DNA from: RGIG3178 sp964533965
GTDB lineage: Bacteria > Bacillota > Clostridia > Christensenellales > QAND01
Length of the DNA stretch: 9,992 nucleotides
Direction of reading: 5' to 3'
Assembly: GCA_964533965.1 (NCBI GenBank)
Contig: CAZHNN010000042.1
Location: 1 to 9,992, forward strand
The first letter of the stretch is position 1. Each line of letters opens with the position of its first letter. The notes beneath the pieces were generated by a model, which made no database searches, was not told the DNA's origin, and saw nothing but the letters and a program-made list of their open reading frames with translations. A program made the translations under genes and the position numbers. Positions 1 through 4,715 of this stretch are shown in pieces.

Positions 1-1
1 C

Positions 2-2251
2 AACAATCGCTTCCTGCTCTCGGACCAGCGCGACGGGTTCCGTGTTCAGAGCGATTCGGATCTGACCGAGTTCAACAAACGCATCATCGGTTTAGGGAAG
101 TCTTTGGACAAGCCAGTTGTGGCAACAGGCGACGTGCATTTTCTGGAGCCGGAGGATGAATGCTTCCGCCGGATCTTGCTTTCCGGGCAGGGGTTTGACG
201 GCCTGGAGAATCAACCACCGCTCTATCTGCATACGACCGGTGAAATGCTAAACGCTTTTTCGGATCTTGGCGATGCCGATGCGCAAGAAGTAGTTATCCA
301 TGCGCCCGGGGTGATTGCGTTACAGATTGAAAAGGGCATTGCTCCGTTCCCGGATGAAACATTTGTGCCGCATGAAGAGGACGGCGAAAAGCATGTCCGT
401 GAGATCGCGGAAAGCGGGGCCAAAGCGATCTATGGCGATCCATTGCCCCCAATGATTGCACAGAGGCTCGAGAAGGAGCTGCACAGCATCATCAAGCACG
501 GCTTTGAAGTGCTTTATCTGTCTGCCCATCGTCTTGTGAAAAAGAGCATGGGTGACGGATATACAGTGGGTTCACGCGGTAGCGTAGGCAGTTCCTTTGC
601 TGCGCTTGCTATGGAAATATCCGAAATCAATCCGCTTACGCCGCACTACCGTTGCCCGAATTGTTTTCATCTCGATTTTGATGTCGCAAGCACCGGGGCC
701 AAATGTGGGCCGGATTTACCCGATAAGGTTTGCCCTAAGTGCGGCACAACGTATATAAAAGACGGATATGACATCCCGTTTGAAGTGTTCCTGGGGTTTG
801 ACGGAGACAAGGTACCGGATATAGACCTGAACTTTTCCGGTGAATACCAAGAGCGCGCGTTTGCCTACGTTGAAGAGATGTTCGGACCCGAAAATGTGTT
901 CCGGGCAGGCACAGTCGTAGGCATCAAAGAGAAGTCTGCTTATGGATATGTGCTCAAATATATGGAAGAAAAACAGCAAAATGTTTCAAGGGCACAGGCC
1001 GATTACTTCGCACAAGGGATTGCCGGCGTCAAGCGGACCACCGGGCAGCATCCGGGCGGGCTTGTCGTTTTACCAATAGGCATGGACATCCACGATTTCA
1101 CGCCGCTGCAGCGCCCTGCCGATAAAGAAGAAAGCCAGACAATCACAACGCATTTCGATTTCAACTCGCTGCATGACAGATTGGTCAAACTAGATATTCT
1201 GGGGCACGATAATCCGACGATGCTGCGCAGACTCTATGAGTTTACCGGCATTGACCCGATGACTGTACCACTGGATGATCCCCAAACGCTGTCACTTTTC
1301 ACCGGCACGTCTGCGCTGAGCCTTGATGAGAAGGCATTCGGCTATCCGACGGGGACGCTTGGAATACCTGAATTCGGCACGGGATTCGTCATTGAAATGC
1401 TCGAAGAGACAAAACCGACAACGGTTTCGGAACTCCTGCAAATAAGCGGATTATCCCACGGAACCGACGTATGGATCGGCAACGCGCAGGATTTGATCAA
1501 AAACGGCGTTGCGACGCTGGACGAATGCATCTGCACGCGCGACAACATCATGAACTATTTGCTGAGCATGGGAGTCGAACCGCGCATTTCGTTCAATACG
1601 ATGGAGAGTGTGCGAAAGGGCAAGGGCCTGACATCTGAAATGGAGCAGGCGATGCAGATGAACAATGTCCCCGCCTGGTTTATCGACAGCTGCAAGAAAA
1701 TCAAATACATGTTCCCAAGAGCGCATGCGGCGGCGTACGTATTATCTGCGCTTCGGATCGGGTATTTTAAAGTGCATCATCCGCTGGCGTATTATGGCGC
1801 GTATTTCTCCGTACGAGCGGAGGAGATGGATGCCGGCAAAGTGCTTGAAGGGCTGAGCGCTCTTGATAAGCATATCGAGCAGCTGGACAAGAAGGCGGAT
1901 GCCTCTACGCGAGACGACAAGGAGCGCAGCCATTTGGATGTGGCAAGGGAAATGCTGATGCGCGGCTTTGAGTTTTTGCCGCCCGACCTGTCCGCATCCC
2001 ATGTCCGGTTCTATTTGATCGAAGACGGCAAACTACGTATGCCGTTGATGAGCGTTGCGGGGCTCGGGGAAAGCGCAGCCATCAGTGTTGTGCAAGCGCG
2101 AAAGCAAAAGGATTTCATATCCGTAGAGGATCTTCGCATGCGCACAAAACTCAATGCCTCGATTATCGAAAAGCTGCGGGGGATAGGGACACTCTCGGAC
2201 ATGCCGGATACGGCGCAGGTATCGTTCTTTCAACTGATGGCACAATCGTAG
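2..2251 (+). CDS. polC: DNA polymerase III PolC-type alpha subunit (5'-truncated, C-terminal 749 residues)
   Basis: Gram-positive replicative DNA polymerase, which extends primers at the fork together with the beta clamp. The frame is open from base 2, so the true start and the N-terminal and 3'-5' exonuclease parts lie upstream; the family is about 1,440 residues. Seen here: the end of the PHP domain (KPVVATGDVHFL, 110-145); the GSRGSVGSSF motif (571-600); a zinc-finger module with CPNC and CPKC (Cys codons at 653, 662, 731 and 740, plus an extra Cys at 704); and the palm motif PDIDLNFSG, whose two catalytic Asp codons are at 818 and 824. The third acidic residue is probably the Asp in KLDILGHD (codon at 1193). 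Later come KRTTGQHPGG, GIPEFGTGF, SGLSHGTDVW and FPRAHAAAYV, all typical of PolC. Near the C-terminus QVSFF (2216-2230) fits the internal clamp-binding motif. The stop is TAG at 2249. No key residue appears to be missing. An ATG-like TTG at 104 is internal, not the start. Confidence 0.98.
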   Translation, partial: NNRFLLSDQRDGFRVQSDSDLTEFNKRIIGLGKSLDKPVVATGDVHFLEPEDECFRRILLSGQGFDGLENQPPLYLHTTGEMLNAFSDLGDADAQEVVIHAPGVIALQIEKGIAPFPDETFVPHEEDGEKHVREIAESGAKAIYGDPLPPMIAQRLEKELHSIIKHGFEVLYLSAHRLVKKSMGDGYTVGSRGSVGSSFAALAMEISEINPLTPHYRCPNCFHLDFDVASTGAKCGPDLPDKVCPKCGTTYIKDGYDIPFEVFLGFDGDKVPDIDLNFSGEYQERAFAYVEEMFGPENVFRAGTVVGIKEKSAYGYVLKYMEEKQQNVSRAQADYFAQGIAGVKRTTGQHPGGLVVLPIGMDIHDFTPLQRPADKEESQTITTHFDFNSLHDRLVKLDILGHDNPTMLRRLYEFTGIDPMTVPLDDPQTLSLFTGTSALSLDEKAFGYPTGTLGIPEFGTGFVIEMLEETKPTTVSELLQISGLSHGTDVWIGNAQDLIKNGVATLDECICTRDNIMNYLLSMGVEPRISFNTMESVRKGKGLTSEMEQAMQMNNVPAWFIDSCKKIKYMFPRAHAAAYVLSALRIGYFKVHHPLAYYGAYFSVRAEEMDAGKVLEGLSALDKHIEQLDKKADASTRDDKERSHLDVAREMLMRGFEFLPPDLSASHVRFYLIEDGKLRMPLMSVAGLGESAAISVVQARKQKDFISVEDLRMRTKLNASIIEKLRGIGTLSDMPDTAQVSFFQLMAQS

Positions 2252-2390
2252 CACCCGGATGAGAATGCGGATTTGCCGGTACTAACACTGTAAAAAATCA
2301 GAGACGTTCCATATCGATTCAAAAAGTGCTTACATCGACGCGGTTTTGCCCATAATACCGCAATCTTTTAGCCAAAGACGCAAACATCTA

Positions 2391-2419
2391 TTGAAAAGTA
2401 AAGCGCGTTGTGCTAACAT
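2391..2419 (+). promoter_or_regulatory. Probable sigma-A promoter of the rimP-nusA-infB operon
   Basis: A -35 box TTGAAA (2391-2396, five of six consensus bases) is followed after exactly 17 bases by a -10 box TAACAT (2414-2419, four of six). The -10 box is preceded by TGC, which gives an extended -10 (TGn). Transcription would start near 2425-2427, leaving a leader of about 70 bases before the rimP TTG start. The position, in the gap just ahead of rimP, fits the usual main promoter of this operon. This is inferred from consensus only. Confidence 0.6.
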
Positions 2420-2435
2420 TATGGAGCGAGAAGGT

Positions 2436-2478
2436 GTGTGTAGATGAGAGAGTGGGATGCCCCACTCTTTCTACATGT
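2436..2478 (+). promoter_or_regulatory. Strong leader hairpin upstream of rimP
   Basis: An inner stem of 8 perfect base pairs (AGAGTGGG 2449-2456 with CCCACTCT 2461-2468) closes a 4-base loop (2457-2460). An outer stem pairs 2438-2444 with 2470-2476 (six Watson-Crick pairs plus one G-U), separated from the inner stem by an asymmetric internal loop (2445-2448 against 2469). There is no T tract after it, so it does not look like an intrinsic terminator. It ends just before the rimP ribosome binding site (2481-2487), so it could affect mRNA stability, translation initiation or early transcription. From memory, a short GTGGG/CCCAC hairpin ahead of rimP (ylxS) is common in Firmicutes, but I cannot name an Rfam family for it. 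Confidence 0.75.
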
Positions 2479-2480
2479 GA

Positions 2481-2487
2481 AGGGCGG
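2481..2487 (+). promoter_or_regulatory. rimP ribosome binding site
   Basis: AGGGCGG lies 7 bases before a TTG codon at 2495. The site supports TTG as the rimP start over the in-frame ATG at 2444, because RimP homology also begins at the TTG. Confidence 0.65.
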
Positions 2488-2494
2488 AAACACA

Positions 2495-2986
2495 TTGTCC
2501 AAAACGACCGAATTGATCGAGAAGGCTTTGGAGCCTGCGATAACATCCATGGGCTACCGGATCGTAGATGTGGAGATAGGCAAGGAAAATGGCAACAAGG
2601 TCCTCACGGTAACCATCGCGCATCCAAACGGAATCAGTCCGACCAATTCTGAACGCAGAATTGGTCTGGATGATTGTGAGCGTGTTTCCCGCGCTATCGA
2701 TCCCATTTTGGATGAATTGGATCCCATTGAGGATGCTTATTATCTAAGCGTGTCTTCGCCCGGCATCGATAGGCCGTTGAAACGGCCGGATGATTTCAAA
2801 TTTTCGATCGGCAAAGAGGTGGAAGTACGCTTCTACCAGCCGGTCGACGGCAAAAAAAGCTATATCGGGACGATTTCGGCATTTGATGAGAGTGCCGATA
2901 CCGTCACGATTCAAACAAAGGAACACGGCGAAGTTCATTTTACCCGCAGGGATGCTGCGTTGGTAAAGCCGGTAGTTCACCTTTGA
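2495..2986 (+). CDS. rimP: Ribosome maturation factor RimP
   Basis: RimP (YlxS, DUF150) binds the 30S subunit and helps its maturation, notably around S12. From the TTG at 2495 the protein has 163 residues, slightly above the usual 150-155. The start MSKTTELIEKALEPAITSMG aligns with the ordinary RimP N-terminus, and a ribosome binding site sits 7 bases upstream. The signature YYLSVSSPGIDRPLKRPDDF is at residues 82-101, followed by the C-terminal SH3-like domain (about 100-163). An in-frame ATG at 2444 would add 17 residues without recognisable homology and lies inside the leader hairpin; it has a possible AGAAGG at 2429-2434, so it cannot be fully excluded. Oddity: residues about 48-57 (SPTNSERRIG) look like an insertion between NGI and LDDCERVSRAID, and are encoded by a perfect DNA hairpin (2641-2666). 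The nusA ribosome binding site follows 4 bases after the stop. Confidence 0.95.
   Translation: MSKTTELIEKALEPAITSMGYRIVDVEIGKENGNKVLTVTIAHPNGISPTNSERRIGLDDCERVSRAIDPILDELDPIEDAYYLSVSSPGIDRPLKRPDDFKFSIGKEVEVRFYQPVDGKKSYIGTISAFDESADTVTIQTKEHGEVHFTRRDAALVKPVVHL
2641..2666 (+). repeat. Perfect 11-bp inverted repeat inside rimP
   Basis: GACCAATTCTG (2641-2651) and CAGAATTGGTC (2656-2666) are exact reverse complements separated by 4 bases (AACG). The hairpin sits within codons 49-58 of rimP, at the place where RimP seems to carry a loop insertion. By simple chance, an 11-bp perfect stem with a fixed 4-base loop is unlikely in a window of this size (4^-11 per position). Confidence 0.85.
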
Positions 2987-2990
2987 TGTG

Positions 2991-2996
2991 AGGAGG
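2991..2996 (+). promoter_or_regulatory. nusA ribosome binding site
   Basis: AGGAGG lies 7 bases before the TTG at 3004. The nearby ATG at 2999 is only 2 bases from the site and runs into a stop after six codons, so the TTG is the start. Confidence 0.85.
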
Positions 2997-3003
2997 AAAT
3001 GCA

Positions 3004-4149
3004 TTGCAGAGCGAACTGATGGAAGCGATCAGCGCCCTTGAAAAAGAACGTGGCATTGATCAGAATATCCTGTATACGGCGATAGAGGAAGCGCTTCAAA
3101 AGGCGTATCGCAACCACTATGGCACCGAGGGTCAGGTGCGTGCTGTGGTGGATCGCATTACGGGTGAATTCAAGGTCTTTTCGCAGAAAATTGTCGTATC
3201 GGACGATGCCCCTATCACCGATACCATGTCCTATATACCGGTTTCCGAAGCAAACAAATATGGCAAGTATGAACTCGGCGATGTGGTGGAGCTGAACTCC
3301 ACGCCCAAGACCTTTGGCCGCATCGCCGCGCAGACTGCAAAACAGGTATTGCTGCAGCGCCTGAAGGAAGCCGAGCGTGAACGGATGGTCAGCGATTTCA
3401 GCGGAAAGCTGTATGAGATCATGACCGGCGTTGTGCAGCGCATCGAAAACGGCAACGTCTATATCGAGCTGGGCAGGAACGAAGGCTTGCTGCCTGTGAG
3501 TGAACAGATCGAGAGCGAGCGGTACCGTCAGGGCGACAGGCTTAAGGTGTATGTTCTTAAGGTGGATAAGGAAGCCCGCGGGAAGGAAACGCCCATCATC
3601 GTATCGCGCAAGAACAAGGACATCATCAAGCGCCTGTTTGAGCTGGAAGTGCCTGAAGTGATGGACGGCACCGTACAGATCAAGGCGATTTCCCGTGAGC
3701 CGGGTATCCGTTCCAAGGTGGCAGTCTATTCGAACGATCCGCAGGTTGATGCAGTAGGCGCCTGCGTAGGCCCGAAGGGAAGCCGCGTGGAGCGCATTGT
3801 GGATGAGCTTCAGGGCGAGAAAATCGACATCATTCCATGGAGCGCAGATCCCATCGAATTCATTGCGAACAGCCTGAGCGCCGCCAAGGTGATCATGGTA
3901 CAGATCAACGAGGAAGAACGTGCCGCAAAGGTAGTCGTACCCGACCACCAGTTGAGCCTGGCGATCGGCATGCGAGGCATCAACGCAAAGCTCGCCGCAA
4001 GGCTGACCGGCTGGAAGACGGATATCAAGAGCCAGTCGCAGGCGCAGGAGATATATGATCAACTGCTCAATCAGTCGCTCGAGGATGAAGATCTCGGAGA
4101 CTACGGAGATTCCGATCTGTTGATCGACGATATGGACGAAAATGAATAA
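3004..4149 (+). CDS. nusA: Transcription elongation/termination factor NusA
   Basis: NusA binds RNA polymerase and nascent RNA and modulates pausing, termination and antitermination. The 381-residue length matches the short Firmicutes form (B. subtilis about 371) without the C-terminal acidic repeats of proteobacteria. The N-terminal polymerase-binding domain covers about 1-125, including PKTFGRIAAQTAKQV (101-115). The S1 domain covers about 138-203 (MTGVVQRIENGNVYIELG). Two KH domains follow: KH1 with the GPKG loop at 256-259 and KH2 with the loop G322-M-R-G325. The tail from about 359 is strongly acidic. The start is TTG, set by AGGAGG 7 bases upstream and the homology of MQSELMEAISALEKERGI. 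The last 8 bases overlap ylxR. KH2 has Met where I would expect Lys (IGKRG in B. subtilis), a small deviation. A long open antisense frame (2977-4062) is only a codon-usage shadow. Confidence 0.98.
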   Translation: MQSELMEAISALEKERGIDQNILYTAIEEALQKAYRNHYGTEGQVRAVVDRITGEFKVFSQKIVVSDDAPITDTMSYIPVSEANKYGKYELGDVVELNSTPKTFGRIAAQTAKQVLLQRLKEAERERMVSDFSGKLYEIMTGVVQRIENGNVYIELGRNEGLLPVSEQIESERYRQGDRLKVYVLKVDKEARGKETPIIVSRKNKDIIKRLFELEVPEVMDGTVQIKAISREPGIRSKVAVYSNDPQVDAVGACVGPKGSRVERIVDELQGEKIDIIPWSADPIEFIANSLSAAKVIMVQINEEERAAKVVVPDHQLSLAIGMRGINAKLAARLTGWKTDIKSQSQAQEIYDQLLNQSLEDEDLGDYGDSDLLIDDMDENE

Positions 4150-4414
4150 TATAAAAAGTCATAAAGTACCGATGCGCATGTGCATCGGTTGCAAGCAAAT
4201 GAAGCCGAAGCGCGAGCTGCTGCGCGTCGTTATTCCCAAGGAAGGGAATATGGCGATGGATGTAACCGGTAAAAAGAACGGGCGCGGGGCGTATGTGTGC
4301 CCCAACGAAGCCTGTCTATTGGCGGCGCAGCGCTCGAAGGCCGTGCGCTTGAGCGCCCAGACTATAGAGACCATTAAAGAGGAAATTGCAAAGAGATCGA
4401 ATGGAGAAAGCTAA
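4142..4414 (+). CDS. ylxR: YlxR family RNA-binding protein (RnpM)
   Basis: Small DUF448 protein of the nusA-infB operon. In B. subtilis the family member has been described as a modulator of RNase P (RnpM) and as a nucleoid-associated regulator. The 90 residues contain the conserved N-terminal VPMRMCIGC (9-17), the central KPKRELLRVV (21-30), DPTGKKNGRGAY-like VTGKKNGRGAYVC (41-53) and a second Cys pair (C53, C58). C14/C17 with C53/C58 could form a metal site, but that is a guess. The ATG at 4142 overlaps the nusA end by 8 bases and has no strong ribosome binding site, suggesting translational coupling to nusA. The next in-frame ATGs (4172 and 4178) would remove or cut into the conserved VPMRMCIGC segment. 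The early coding region holds a compact hairpin (4168-4189). Confidence 0.95.
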   Translation: MNNIKSHKVPMRMCIGCKQMKPKRELLRVVIPKEGNMAMDVTGKKNGRGAYVCPNEACLLAAQRSKAVRLSAQTIETIKEEIAKRSNGES

Positions 4415-4715
4415 GCAATACATAGGGTTGGCTGCAAAGGCAAGGCGCGCCGTTGTGGGCGCACAGGCGGTCGAATCGGCGGTACACGCAAGAAAAGCCA
4501 AACTGCTGATCGTCGACAGCAACTGCTCGCAGAACACCCAAAAGAAATATGCGGACATGTGTGAAACATATCAGGTTCCATGGTACCTGATGGAAAACCC
4601 ATGCCTAATGGCCGGAAAGCCCGGCCGCATGTGCGTTGCCATATGTGATACCGGTCTGGCGGAACAGATTGAAAAGGAAATACTGCGGGAACAAATTTCA
4701 GGGGGTAAAGGATGA
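4401..4715 (+). CDS. ylxQ: L7Ae/L30e-family RNA-binding protein YlxQ
   Basis: YlxQ belongs to the L7Ae/L30e/S12e fold, which binds kink-turn RNA; its exact cellular partner in bacteria is not settled. From the ATG at 4401 it has 104 residues, matching the about 100 of B. subtilis YlxQ. The diagnostic segment YIGLAAKARRAVVG (7-20) is followed by HARKAKLLIVDSNCSQNTQKK (29-49), whose Asn-Thr-x-Lys-Lys is typical of the family, and YQVPWYLM (57-64). The TTG at 4386, five codons earlier, is possible, but family proteins begin close to the KAKQYIGLA segment and GAGG is only 3 bases from that TTG. The start overlaps ylxR by 14 bases and the stop overlaps infB by 4 (ATGA), so it is probably translated as part of a coupled chain. 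The C-terminus ends in SGGKG because the infB ribosome binding site is embedded in it. Confidence 0.93.
   Translation: MEKAKQYIGLAAKARRAVVGAQAVESAVHARKAKLLIVDSNCSQNTQKKYADMCETYQVPWYLMENPCLMAGKPGRMCVAICDTGLAEQIEKEILREQISGGKG
4701..4705 (+). promoter_or_regulatory. infB ribosome binding site
   Basis: GGGGG lies 6 bases before the ATG at 4712, with AAAGG immediately next to the codon. Together with the ATGA overlap at the ylxQ stop, this favours 4712 over the in-frame ATG at 4733. Confidence 0.55.

Larger units (their letters stand above)
2252..2494 (+). other. polC-rimP intergenic region
   Basis: This 243-base gap is the only sizeable non-coding stretch in the window. Its right half holds a promoter and a leader hairpin, described separately. 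Its left half has no convincing polC terminator: the best candidate is a 5-bp stem (2340-2344 with 2357-2361) around a 12-base loop, followed by a poor T tract. Partial read-through from polC into rimP is therefore possible. I see no small gene with a ribosome binding site here. Confidence 0.7.

Noticed and set aside
2340..2365. Possible polC terminator hairpin (GCGGT/ACCGC)
   Set aside because: The stem is only 5 bp with a 12-base loop, and the following T tract is short and interrupted. It is too weak to call.
2410..2652. 80-codon plus-strand frame overlapping the leader and the rimP start
   Set aside because: It lies mostly in another frame of rimP, starts at a weak codon inside the promoter -10 region and shows no family resemblance.
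2852..2858. Run of seven A in rimP as a possible slippery site
   Set aside because: The reading phase is GGC AAA AAA AGC, which does not match the phase needed for A AAA AAG tandem slippage, and the normal product is complete.
2977..4062. 361-codon open frame on the minus strand, antisense to nusA
   Set aside because: It has the same codon register as nusA and the same explanation (few TTA, CTA or TCA codons). There is no ribosome binding site or homology.
4261..4310. GGGGC/GCCCC stem in ylxR
   Set aside because: It has only 5 pairs with an 8-base loop over the conserved GRGAYVCP codons and no T tract; it is a by-product of coding.
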